From: Microbacterium sp.
GTDB lineage: Bacteria; Actinomycetota; Actinomycetes; Actinomycetales; Microbacteriaceae
Direction: 5' to 3'
Length of the DNA: 64,000 nucleotides
Assembly: GCA_013823625.1 (NCBI GenBank)
Contig: PNMM01000003.1
Span: forward strand, 186,001-250,000
Positions 45,716 to 53,365 of this stretch are shown piece by piece; position 1 is the stretch's first letter; the number at the start of each line of letters is the position of its first letter. Both the position numbers and the translations under genes were made by a program. The notes below the pieces were generated by a model, which had not been told where the DNA came from, made no database searches, and saw nothing but the letters and a program-made list of their open reading frames with translations.

Positions 45716-45979
45716 ATGACTCGAACGGTCGCCACCGCGCTGCCCGTCTGGATTGCCGTGATTGCGGCGGTCGTCATCGCCGGGCTGATGGTGCCCGCGA
45801 GCGAGTGGTGGGCAGTCTTACCCGCCATCGCCGGGGGCGCGATGATCATGACGTTCATCATTCAAGTGAGCTTGCAGTCGAAAGACGGGCTCGTCATGCG
45901 CATGCTCGTGACGGTCACCGGCGCCTTTGTGTTGCTGGCAATCGCGTCTGTCGTCACGGCCCTCGTCGCGGGCTTCTAA
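45716..45979 (+). CDS. Small three-helix membrane protein
   Basis: An 87-residue protein with hydrophobic helices at about 9-27, 32-51 and 60-85. The loop QSKDGLVMR is the only polar stretch. No family is recognised. It is divergent from glnR, has a leaderless promoter, and is followed by a 36-residue membrane protein gene and a nitrobindin gene on the same strand. Confidence 0.7.
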   Translation: MTRTVATALPVWIAVIAAVVIAGLMVPASEWWAVLPAIAGGAMIMTFIIQVSLQSKDGLVMRMLVTVTGAFVLLAIASVVTALVAGF

Positions 45980-46017
45980 AGCCGTCTCGCGGGCACCGCA
46001 CTCCCAGCGAGCCGTCG

Positions 46018-46023
46018 TAGACT
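46018..46023 (+). promoter_or_regulatory. -10 box of the 36-residue protein gene (leaderless)
   Basis: TAGACT ends 6 nt before ATG 46030. Confidence 0.5.
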
Positions 46024-46029
46024 GGGCGC

Positions 46030-46140
46030 ATGCTTCTCGCGCTTGAGATCTTCTTCATCGGCCTCCTTGGTCTGGCGACGCTCGCGATCGGTTTTGTGTC
46101 GGTCGTCGTGCTCGTCAACCTCTACCGCGGCCAGCGCTGA
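46030..46140 (+). CDS. 36-residue single-helix membrane microprotein
   Basis: ATG 46030 to TGA 46140 encodes a short protein with one long hydrophobic helix (from LALEIFFIGLLGLATLAIGF to about residue 30) and a basic tail NLYRGQR, an N-out/C-in single-pass layout. Support for its reality is a leaderless TAGACT box, helix-shaped composition, and a tight 14-bp gap to the nitrobindin gene, which it may lead. The function is unknown; small proteins of this shape often modulate a larger membrane complex. Confidence 0.55.
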   Translation: MLLALEIFFIGLLGLATLAIGFVSVVVLVNLYRGQR

Positions 46141-46154
46141 TTTCGCCCGGCGCC

Positions 46155-46751
46155 GTGTTCTCTCTCGACACGAGCCTGCCGGCCGAACTGGCCCCGCTCG
46201 CGTGGCTCATCGGCGTGTGGGACGGCACCGGTGTGGTGCACTATCGCGACGGCGACCGCACGCGCGAGCACGAGTTTGGGCAGCGCGTGAGCTTCAGCCA
46301 CGACGGTCTGAACTACCTCAACTACTCGTCGCACACCTGGCTGCTTGATGAGGCAAACACCCCCTTGAGCGCCGAGGCTGGCTACTGGCGCCTGCACCGA
46401 CCCTCGCAAGCGGGCGACCCCGGCCCGGGCATGTTGCCGGGGGAGGGGCCGCGCCCCTACGCGACCGCCGAACAGGTTGAGCAGTTGCGCGCGCCGCACG
46501 GCGGATTCGACGTTGAGGTCGCGCTCATTCACCCCGGTGGCGTAAGCGAGCTCTATCTCGGCCGCGTGGGCGAGGCCCGCATTGACCTGCAAACCGATGC
46601 CGTTATGCGCTCGGCGAGCGCGAAAGACTACGCGGCTGCCACGCGTCTCTACGGGCTCGTTGACGGCCGTCTGCTGTGGGCGTGGGATATCGCCGCGCTC
46701 GGTAACGACTTGCGCACTCACGCCTCGGGAACCCTGAGTCGCGATGCCTGA
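46155..46751 (+). CDS. Nitrobindin-like heme-binding protein (FABP/DUF1794 family)
   Basis: A 198-residue beta-barrel protein. The N-terminal LAWLIGVWDGTGVVHY is the GxWxGxG motif of nitrobindins, and the C-terminal LRTHASGTLSRDA carries the conserved His that binds heme on the proximal side, followed by SGxLxR. Such proteins convert peroxynitrite to nitrate in mycobacteria. The start is GTG 46155. It overlaps the next gene (ygfZ) by 8 bp, an order common in actinobacteria. Confidence 0.88.
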   Translation: MFSLDTSLPAELAPLAWLIGVWDGTGVVHYRDGDRTREHEFGQRVSFSHDGLNYLNYSSHTWLLDEANTPLSAEAGYWRLHRPSQAGDPGPGMLPGEGPRPYATAEQVEQLRAPHGGFDVEVALIHPGGVSELYLGRVGEARIDLQTDAVMRSASAKDYAAATRLYGLVDGRLLWAWDIAALGNDLRTHASGTLSRDA

Positions 46752-47892
46752 GTCCACGTCTCCGAGCCCGCTGCTGGCCCTCTCCGGCGCCGTCGCCATG
46801 TCGTCGACTGCCGACGCCGCGAGCGTCGTCGCGGCGCACTACGGCGACCTGGTTGCCGAGCAACGGATGCTCGCCGCCGGCCGCGCCATCGTCGACCTCA
46901 GCGACCGCGGTGTCATCACCGTCACGGGGCCCGACCGGCTGACCTGGCTCGACTCGCTCACCTCGCAGTCGCTCACACAGCTCGAGCCGGGCCAATCAGC
47001 CGAGACGTTGCTGCTCGACCCCAACGGACGACTCGAACACAGCATCCGTCTCATTGATGACGGCGTCACGGCGTGGTTGCTCGTCGAGGGTTCACAGACG
47101 GCGGCGCTCGCCGCGTGGCTCGATCGCATGCGATTCATGCTGCGGGTCGAGATTGCCGACGTGTCGGCGCAGTGGGCGACGCTCGGGCAGCTTGCACCCG
47201 CAGACGCCTCGCTGCTCGTCGCGCCGGCCGAACCCAACGGCGTGCCCCTCGTGTGGCGCGACCCGTGGCCCACGGTGCAGTCGGGCGGGTGGCAATACGC
47301 GCTCGACGCCGAGCACCCGGGCGCCGACTTCGCGGCCGTTGAGCTACTCATTGAGCGCTCGCGTCTCACCGAGGTCGCCACCGCCGTGCGCGCGGGAGAC
47401 GTGCACGTAGCCGGCACGCTCGCGCTCGAGGCACTGCGCATCGCTGCGTGGCGCCCGCGGTTTGGCGCCGAGGTTGACGACCGCACGATTCCGCACGAGC
47501 TCGACTGGCTGCGCTCGGCCGTGCACCTCAGCAAGGGCTGCTATCGCGGGCAAGAGACCGTGGCAAAAGTGCACAATCTCGGCCACCCGCCGCGTCGCCT
47601 CGTAATGCTGCACCTCGACGGCTCTGACGCTCTGCTGCCCGGCGCAGGATCACCCGTGCTGCTCGAGGGCGCGGCCGTCGGAGCCGTGACCTCGAGCGCC
47701 CGCCATCACGAGCTCGGGCCCATCGCCTTGGCGATGATCAAGCGATCAGTCGACCCGGCCGTGGCTCTCACGGTCGAGACCGAGGGCGTGGCCATCGCGG
47801 CCGCCCAGCAGGTCATCGTGCCGACCGATGCCGGCGCAACCGCGGGGGTTCCGCGGCTTCCGCGGCTCGGCGCCGTCACTCGCCCGGTCTGA
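46744..47892 (+). CDS. ygfZ: YgfZ/GcvT-family folate-binding protein
   Basis: A 382-residue GcvT-fold protein. The family motif KGCYRGQETVAKVHN (about 262-276) contains the conserved Cys of YgfZ proteins, and the TGPDRLTWLDSLTSQSLTQL block near residue 60 is the folate-binding half. It helps maintain certain iron-sulfur enzymes through tetrahydrofolate. The ATG lies within the last codons of the nitrobindin gene, implying coupled translation. Confidence 0.92.
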   Translation: MPESTSPSPLLALSGAVAMSSTADAASVVAAHYGDLVAEQRMLAAGRAIVDLSDRGVITVTGPDRLTWLDSLTSQSLTQLEPGQSAETLLLDPNGRLEHSIRLIDDGVTAWLLVEGSQTAALAAWLDRMRFMLRVEIADVSAQWATLGQLAPADASLLVAPAEPNGVPLVWRDPWPTVQSGGWQYALDAEHPGADFAAVELLIERSRLTEVATAVRAGDVHVAGTLALEALRIAAWRPRFGAEVDDRTIPHELDWLRSAVHLSKGCYRGQETVAKVHNLGHPPRRLVMLHLDGSDALLPGAGSPVLLEGAAVGAVTSSARHHELGPIALAMIKRSVDPAVALTVETEGVAIAAAQQVIVPTDAGATAGVPRLPRLGAVTRPV

Positions 47893-47904
47893 GCGGGGCC
47901 GGTC

Positions 47905-49005
47905 GTGAGCAGGCAGAGTGAGTCGCTGGCGCGGCTTGAGCGCAGCATCCGTCGGCGATTGGATGCTCGCGCCGCTCTCGACCGCGTCGTGCTCTCTCTG
48001 CCCGCCATCGTGCAGATCGTCGTCGCGGCGACCTCGTCGTACCTCATCGCGCGCACGCTCTTGGGCCACGAGCTGCCTCTCGTCGCCGTGACCGTGACGA
48101 TCGTGTCGCTCGGGCTCGCACGCGATACAACGCCGCGGCGCGTGGTCGAAACCGTGATCGGTATGAACATCGGCATCGTCGTGGCGGCGCTGCTCGTGCA
48201 AGTCATCGGGCAGGGCGCGTGGCAGATCGCCGCCATTCTCGTCATCACGCTCGTTGTGGCGCGTGCCGTGTCGGCATCGGCATCCTTCGCGATTGCCGCC
48301 GGAGTGCAGTCGATGCTCGTCGCCGTGCTGCCGGCGCCCGACGGTGGAGTGTTTGCCCGCAGCCTCGACGGCCTCGTGGGCGGAGCCGTGGCGTTGCTCG
48401 TGACGGCCCTCATTCCGCGCTTCGACTTGCTGCGGCAACGCGGTGAGGTAGCCGCGCTGTTCTCGTTGCTCGATCAGTCGCTCACCGGGCTGCACGAGGC
48501 GCTGCGGTCGGGTGACGACGCCGCGGCCGAGCTTGCGCTGGCCCGCAGTCGCCGCAGCCAGATCTTGCTCGACGACTGGGGTCGCGCGCTCGAGAGCGCT
48601 CGGGGGGTCGCTGCCGTGTCGCCGTGGCTGCGATCGCGTCGAGTGCGTCTTGACGACGAGCATCGGTTGCTCGCTGTTGCCGACCTCACTACGCGGCACG
48701 TGCGGGCGATCGCGCGGCGCGTCGAGGTCGTCGTGCGTGACGGGCGTGCGCACCCGGTCTTGGCTGAGCTCGTGCAGACAGCGGCTGAGGTCGTGCGTTT
48801 ACTGGGCCGAAGCCGCGACGATGAGGCCGCGCGCTACGCGGCCCGCGCGGTGGCCGCCGCTCTGGCCTCGAAGTGCTCACCCGCCGCTGTCGAGGGAGTC
48901 GGCGACCAAGTGGTCATCGTGCTACTGCGCCCGCTGGCCTTCGACGTGCTTGTGCACCTCGGCATGCCTGCCGACGATGCCCGGGCGCTGCTTCCGCCCC
49001 TGTAG
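47905..49005 (+). CDS. FUSC-family membrane protein
   Basis: A 366-residue protein with a basic start, six close-packed membrane helices between about residues 28 and 180, and a long helical cytoplasmic domain. The pattern AATSSYLIARTLLGHELPLVAVTVTIVSLGLARDTTPRRVVETVIGMNIGI fits the FUSC/aromatic-acid-exporter group. It probably exports organic acids or takes part in envelope processes; the substrate is unknown. The GTG start is 12 bp after ygfZ. It is convergent with the methyltransferase gene, with stops 4 bp apart. Confidence 0.8.
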   Translation: MSRQSESLARLERSIRRRLDARAALDRVVLSLPAIVQIVVAATSSYLIARTLLGHELPLVAVTVTIVSLGLARDTTPRRVVETVIGMNIGIVVAALLVQVIGQGAWQIAAILVITLVVARAVSASASFAIAAGVQSMLVAVLPAPDGGVFARSLDGLVGGAVALLVTALIPRFDLLRQRGEVAALFSLLDQSLTGLHEALRSGDDAAAELALARSRRSQILLDDWGRALESARGVAAVSPWLRSRRVRLDDEHRLLAVADLTTRHVRAIARRVEVVVRDGRAHPVLAELVQTAAEVVRLLGRSRDDEAARYAARAVAAALASKCSPAAVEGVGDQVVIVLLRPLAFDVLVHLGMPADDARALLPPL

Positions 49006-49009
49006 CACG

Positions 49010-49795
49010 CTACGAACCGGGAGCGACCGACGACCAGGCCACGGTGAGCTCTCCGAGCCTCCAGCGGTCGGCTCCGCCCAGTACGGGCCAGCCCGCGTCG
49101 CGCAACCCGCGCACAGCGGCGATGAACCGCTGGCGCGGCGAAAAGGTCGAGAGCGGCGCCTGACGCGCCCACTGGGCATCAAGATCGCGCAGCAAGTCGT
49201 GCACGGGCTCGCCGGGCACGTTGCGATGAATGAGCGCCTTCGGCAGGCGCTCGGCGACGACCGACGGCCCGCCGAGCTCGTCGAGCGACGACAGGTGCAA
49301 CGCGAGAGTCAAGCTCTGCGGGCCGTCGGGGTCGAGGGCAACCCAACTGGCCACGCGGCCCACTTCACTACACGTGCCCTCGAGCAACAGCCCGCCGGGT
49401 TGCAGCCGCGACTGCAGCCGCGCCCACGCGGCAGGCACCTCGGCTTCGTCGTACTGCCGCAAGACGTTGGCGGCGCGAATGACGGCGGCCCGGGCATCCC
49501 CGTCGAGCGGCACTTCGAAGCCCCCGCGTCGAAAGCTCAGCCCGTCGCGGGCGAACGGAAGCGCCGCGCTCACGCGCTCGGGATCGATTTCGATGCCGAC
49601 GACGCGAGCATCCGCTCGTACGCGGCGCAATCGCTCAAGTAGTTCGAGTGAGGTCCAGTGCGCGGCCCCGTATCCGAGGTCGACCACGAGGGGGTCGGAT
49701 GCTCGCCGCAACGCTGGGTGCGCCGCAATAAAGCGATCCATGCGTCGTAGGCGATTGACGCCCGTGGTGCCGCGCGTGATGCGCCCCTCTGCCAT
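49010..49795 (-). CDS. Class I SAM-dependent methyltransferase
   Basis: A 261-residue protein. Motif I VVDLGYGAAHWTSLELLERLR (about 37-57) forms the SAM loop, an acidic residue in VVGIEID (about 66-72) binds the ribose, and LQPGGLLLEGTCSEVGR resembles post-motif III strands. The substrate is not evident. ATG 49795 is chosen as the start nearest to the conserved domain. It is divergent from gpmA with a 45-bp gap. Confidence 0.8.
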   Translation of the reverse strand: MAEGRITRGTTGVNRLRRMDRFIAAHPALRRASDPLVVDLGYGAAHWTSLELLERLRRVRADARVVGIEIDPERVSAALPFARDGLSFRRGGFEVPLDGDARAAVIRAANVLRQYDEAEVPAAWARLQSRLQPGGLLLEGTCSEVGRVASWVALDPDGPQSLTLALHLSSLDELGGPSVVAERLPKALIHRNVPGEPVHDLLRDLDAQWARQAPLSTFSPRQRFIAAVRGLRDAGWPVLGGADRWRLGELTVAWSSVAPGS

Positions 49796-49828
49796 GCGAC
49801 CATTCTCTCGCCCCCCTGCGGCCCTGGA

Positions 49829-49834
49829 TAGGCT
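49829..49834 (+). promoter_or_regulatory. -10 box of gpmA (leaderless)
   Basis: TAGGCT ends 6 nt before ATG 49841. Confidence 0.55.
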
Positions 49835-49840
49835 GGAGGC

Positions 49841-50584
49841 ATGACGCACACCCTGATTTTGCTCCGCCATGGCCACTCTGTGTGGAACGAGAAGAACATC
49901 TTCACCGGGTGGGTGGATGTCGAACTGACCGAGCAAGGTCGTGCCGAAGCGCGCCGGGCCGGCGAGCTCATCAAGGCCTCAGGGCTCGCGCCGCGCGTGC
50001 TCTACACGAGCCTGCTGAAGCGTGCCATCCACACCGCCAACATCGCGTTAGAGGTCGCCGAGCTCGACTGGCTGCCGGTCAAGCGCAGCTGGCGACTCAA
50101 CGAGCGCCACTACGGTGCCCTTCAGGGCCTCAACAAGGCCGAGACACTTGCCGCTCACGGCGAGGAGCTCTTCATGACGTGGCGCCGCAGCTTTGACACG
50201 CCGCCGCCGCCGCTCGCCGACGACGCCGAGTTCAGCCAAGTGCACGACCCGCGATACGTCGGCATTGACGGTGACGTGCCCCGCACCGAGAGCCTCAAGC
50301 TCGTCATCGACCGCATGCTGCCGTACTGGCACAGCGACATCACGCGTGACCTCGCCGCGGGCCACACCGTGCTCGTCACGGCGCATGGCAACTCACTGCG
50401 TGCTCTCGTCAAGCACCTCGACGGCATTAGCGACGACGCGATCGCCGAGCTGAACATTCCCACGGGCATCCCGCTCGTCTACGAGCTCGGTGACGACTTC
50501 ATGCCCGTCAAGCCCGCCGAATACCTCGACCCCGAGGCCGCTGCCGCTGGCGCCGCCGCTGTGGCCGCGCAGGGCAAGAAGTAA
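49841..50584 (+). CDS. gpmA: 2,3-bisphosphoglycerate-dependent phosphoglycerate mutase
   Basis: A 247-residue enzyme with the RHG motif [18 protein letters not shown] (catalytic His at about 11), the [11 protein letters not shown] block, and the second His in [14 protein letters not shown] near 184. It interconverts 3- and 2-phosphoglycerate in glycolysis. It is adjacent to phoU and senX3-regX3, as in mycobacteria and corynebacteria, and ends in a bidirectional hairpin. Confidence 0.97.
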   Translation: MTHTLILLRHGHSVWNEKNIFTGWVDVELTEQGRAEARRAGELIKASGLAPRVLYTSLLKRAIHTANIALEVAELDWLPVKRSWRLNERHYGALQGLNKAETLAAHGEELFMTWRRSFDTPPPPLADDAEFSQVHDPRYVGIDGDVPRTESLKLVIDRMLPYWHSDITRDLAAGHTVLVTAHGNSLRALVKHLDGISDDAIAELNIPTGIPLVYELGDDFMPVKPAEYLDPEAAAAGAAAVAAQGKK

Positions 50585-50596
50585 CGCTCTTCATCA

Positions 50597-50638
50597 ACGA
50601 CGAGAGCCCCGCGGCAACTGCTGCGGGGCTCTCGTCGT
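50597..50638. terminator. Bidirectional hairpin terminator
   Basis: A perfect 16-bp stem, ACGACGAGAGCCCCGC and its complement, between convergent gpmA and phoU. The outer arm matches that of the hairpin at 573-613. Confidence 0.8.
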
Positions 50639-50663
50639 GTGCGGGGCGGATGCCCGCGCGAGG

Positions 50664-51314
50664 TTAGTCGGCCGGAACCCAGTCGCCCGTCGCGAGGTAC
50701 TGCACCTTCTTCGAGATCGAGACGGCGTGGTCGGCAAAGCGCTCGTGGTAGCGCGAGGCGAGCGTGGCGTCGACCGTGTCGATCGCTTCGCCCTTCCAGG
50801 TTTCGCCAAGCACCTTGTCGAAGACACTGAGGTGCAGAGCGTCGATCTTGTCGTCTTCGTCGCGAATGAATTCGGCGATCGCGAGGTCTTCGGTCTCAAG
50901 CAGCTCGACGAGCTTGCGGGCGATCGTGACGTCGAGGGCGCCCATCTCTTTGAACGTCGAGCGCAGGCTCTTCGGCACGACCTTGTCAGGGAAGCGGTAG
51001 CGCGCGAGTTGCGCGATGTGCTCGGACATGTCGCCCATGCGCTCGAGCGACGCGCTAATTCGCAGCGCGCTCACGACGACGCGCAAGTCGCGGGCAACCG
51101 GCTGCTGACGCGCGAGAATGTTGATGGCGAGCTCGTCGAGCTCGGCGGCGGCCACGTCGATCTTCGCATCATCCGCGATGACCGTCTCAGCGAGCGAGAC
51201 GTTCGACTCGTTGAAGGCCTGGGTGGCGTTTTCGATTGAGCTAGCAACGAGCCCGGCGATCTCGACAAGTCGCTCGCGCACCTCTCGCAGCTCTTGCTGA
51301 AATACTTCGCGCAT
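50664..51314 (-). CDS. phoU: Phosphate signalling protein PhoU
   Basis: A 216-residue all-helical protein of two PhoU repeats. RISASLERMGDMSEHIAQLARYR (about 85-107) and, in the second half, YHERFADHAVSISKKVQYLATG carry the E/DxxxD-type metal-binding residues of the family. It relays the state of PstSCAB to the SenX3 kinase and restrains phosphate uptake. ATG 51314 marks the family start MREVFQQEL. It is divergent from senX3, with PHO-like half-sites in the gap. Confidence 0.95.
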   Translation of the reverse strand: MREVFQQELREVRERLVEIAGLVASSIENATQAFNESNVSLAETVIADDAKIDVAAAELDELAINILARQQPVARDLRVVVSALRISASLERMGDMSEHIAQLARYRFPDKVVPKSLRSTFKEMGALDVTIARKLVELLETEDLAIAEFIRDEDDKIDALHLSVFDKVLGETWKGEAIDTVDATLASRYHERFADHAVSISKKVQYLATGDWVPAD

Positions 51315-51373
51315 CTGGTCACGTCCTCTATCTGGGGGGTCTCGGCACAATCCCTCTCACCGTGCCGTTCGGC

Positions 51374-51402
51374 GGTGAACGGCTATCAACCCACAGGTGA
51401 AT
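51374..51402 (+). promoter_or_regulatory. PHO-like half-sites between phoU and senX3
   Basis: GGTGAAC (51374-51380) and GGTGAAT (51396-51402) are in the same orientation 22 bp apart, two 11-bp steps, with a poor middle unit. This is weaker than the pstS and ppk1 sites but suits autoregulation of the Pho system. Confidence 0.4.
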
Positions 51403-51460
51403 TCTCGATGACCTCGCCCCGGGTCGTGCCGAAGCGGCTCAGGGTCGGGTCGTCGGTCAC

Positions 51461-51466
51461 TAATCT
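51461..51466 (+). promoter_or_regulatory. -10 box of senX3 (leaderless)
   Basis: TAATCT ends 7 nt before ATG 51474, supporting that start. Confidence 0.5.
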
Positions 51467-51473
51467 AGTGCTC

Positions 51474-52625
51474 ATGGACTCGGCACTGCTCGTGCCCCTC
51501 GCTCTCGCCTTCGGTGCGGTGATCGGGGGCGGAGCCGTCGTCGCGGTCGTCACCGCCGCTCGTCGCGGCCGAATGGCGGCCGACGTCGCCTCCACGACAG
51601 TGCCCGACGGCGTCGATCAAGTCATCGACGCCCTTGAATCGGCAGGGGTTGTTCTCGACCCCAGCAACAATGTCATCAAGGCCTCGGCCCGTGCCGTCAC
51701 GATGGGTCTGGTCTGGCATCGCACCCTCGTTCACGGCCGCTTAGTCGAGTTGGTCGACCGAGTGCGCCGCAGCGGCGAACCGATCACCGAAGAACTCGAG
51801 CTCAGCCGTGGCCCATTGGGTGACGCGTCTTTGCACCTGTCAGTGCGGGTAGCCCGCCTCGGCAGCCGCTTCATGCTCTTGCTCGCCGAAGACCGCACCG
51901 AGTCGTATCGATTGGATGCCGTGCGTCGCGACTTCGTGGCCAACATCAGTCACGAGCTCAAGACCCCGATTGGCGCTATCGGATTACTCGGCGAAGCGCT
52001 CGGCCATGCCGCAGACGATCCCGTGCAAGTGCGGCGATTCGCCGAGCAGCTCACGAAAGAGTCGGGGCGTCTCGCGAGCATGACGCAAGAGATCATCGAG
52101 CTGTCGCGCCTGCAGGCAAAAGATGCGCTGTCTGACCCCGAGATCGTCGACCTTGACCACGTCGTGTCGGCGGCGATCGACCAAAACCGTGTGCATGCCG
52201 AGGCGCAGCGCGTGACCCTCGCGAGTGGCGGCACCAAGGGCCTGAGGGTGTGGGGCGACGAAGCCATGCTCATCACGGCGGTACACAACCTCATCCTCAA
52301 CGCCGTGCAGTACTCGCACTCACCCGCTCGCGTGGGCATCGGCGTGGCCGCGGCAGACGACGTCATCGAGATCGCCGTGACCGACCAGGGCATCGGCATT
52401 CCCGAAGACGAGCTTGATCGCGTGTTTGAGCGCTTCTTCCGTGTCGATCAGGCACGTTCTCGCACAACCGGCGGCACAGGCCTCGGCCTCAGCATCGTCA
52501 AGCACGTCGTGCAAAACCACGGCGGCGACGTTCGCGTGTGGTCGCAACCCGGTCGTGGTTCTACCTTCACCATCCGTCTGCCGCGTGTGCTCGAACCCGC
52601 GGCGTCACGAGCAAAGGCCCGCTGA
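51474..52625 (+). CDS. senX3: Phosphate-sensing histidine kinase SenX3
   Basis: A 383-residue kinase. One N-terminal membrane region (about 4-28), a PAS-like region, then the H-box RRDFVANISHELKTPIGAIGLLGEAL with His160, N-box HNLILNAVQYS, G1 DQGIGIP, F-box and G2 GGTGLGLSIVKH. The sequence follows mycobacterial SenX3 closely. It phosphorylates RegX3 when phosphate is low. Its stop overlaps the regX3 start (TGATG). Confidence 0.94.
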   Translation: MDSALLVPLALAFGAVIGGGAVVAVVTAARRGRMAADVASTTVPDGVDQVIDALESAGVVLDPSNNVIKASARAVTMGLVWHRTLVHGRLVELVDRVRRSGEPITEELELSRGPLGDASLHLSVRVARLGSRFMLLLAEDRTESYRLDAVRRDFVANISHELKTPIGAIGLLGEALGHAADDPVQVRRFAEQLTKESGRLASMTQEIIELSRLQAKDALSDPEIVDLDHVVSAAIDQNRVHAEAQRVTLASGGTKGLRVWGDEAMLITAVHNLILNAVQYSHSPARVGIGVAAADDVIEIAVTDQGIGIPEDELDRVFERFFRVDQARSRTTGGTGLGLSIVKHVVQNHGGDVRVWSQPGRGSTFTIRLPRVLEPAASRAKAR

Positions 52626-53305
52626 TGACCCGCATTCTGATTGTCGAAGACGAATCGTCGCTCTCTGAGCCACTCGCCTACCTGCTGACGCGCGAGGGGT
52701 ACGAGACCACGGTTGCCCCCGACGGCTTGGCCGCCTTGACGGAGTTCGACAGAGCCGGTGCCGATCTCGTGCTGCTTGACCTCATGCTGCCCGGGCTTCC
52801 GGGCACCGAGGTGTGCCGTGAACTGCGCCAGCGGTCGGCCGTGCCGATTATCATGCTCACCGCCAAAGACAGCGAAGTTGACATTGTCGTGGGGCTTGAG
52901 CTGGGCGCCGACGACTATGTGACCAAGCCGTATTCGACGCGCGAACTGCTCGCGCGCATCCGTGCTGTCATGCGCCGCCAGACCGACGCGAATGACCTCG
53001 ACGAGGCGATTCTGAGCGCCGGCACCGTTCGAATGGACGTCGAGAAGCACCAGGTGACCGTTGATGGCGCTGTCGTCGCGATGCCGTTGAAAGAGTTTGA
53101 ACTGCTCGAACTCTTGCTGCGCAACGCCGGACGCGTACTCACGCGGGGTCAGCTCATCGACCGTGTGTGGGGCGCCGACTACTTCGGCGACACCAAGACG
53201 CTCGACGTGCACGTCAAGCGCATCCGCTCAAAGATTGAGCCCGACCCGGCCAACCCGCGCTTGCTCGTGACGGTTCGGGGCCTCGGGTATCGCTTCGAGG
53301 CGTAA
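52625..53305 (+). CDS. regX3: Response regulator RegX3
   Basis: A 226-residue OmpR-family regulator. The receiver domain has acidic residues at 9-10, the phospho-acceptor Asp52 (LLDLMLPG), the Thr in MLTAKD and the Lys in VTKPYSTREL, followed by a winged-helix domain with RVLTRGQLIDRVWGADYFGDTKTLDVHVKRIRSKIE. It would bind PHO boxes such as those at pstS and ppk1. It is coupled to senX3. Confidence 0.95.
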   Translation: MTRILIVEDESSLSEPLAYLLTREGYETTVAPDGLAALTEFDRAGADLVLLDLMLPGLPGTEVCRELRQRSAVPIIMLTAKDSEVDIVVGLELGADDYVTKPYSTRELLARIRAVMRRQTDANDLDEAILSAGTVRMDVEKHQVTVDGAVVAMPLKEFELLELLLRNAGRVLTRGQLIDRVWGADYFGDTKTLDVHVKRIRSKIEPDPANPRLLVTVRGLGYRFEA

Positions 53306-53365
53306 TCGGTCAACCCGACGACAGATGTTCGTCAGGCGTGAGAATGGCGCGACGACCTTTCTCGG

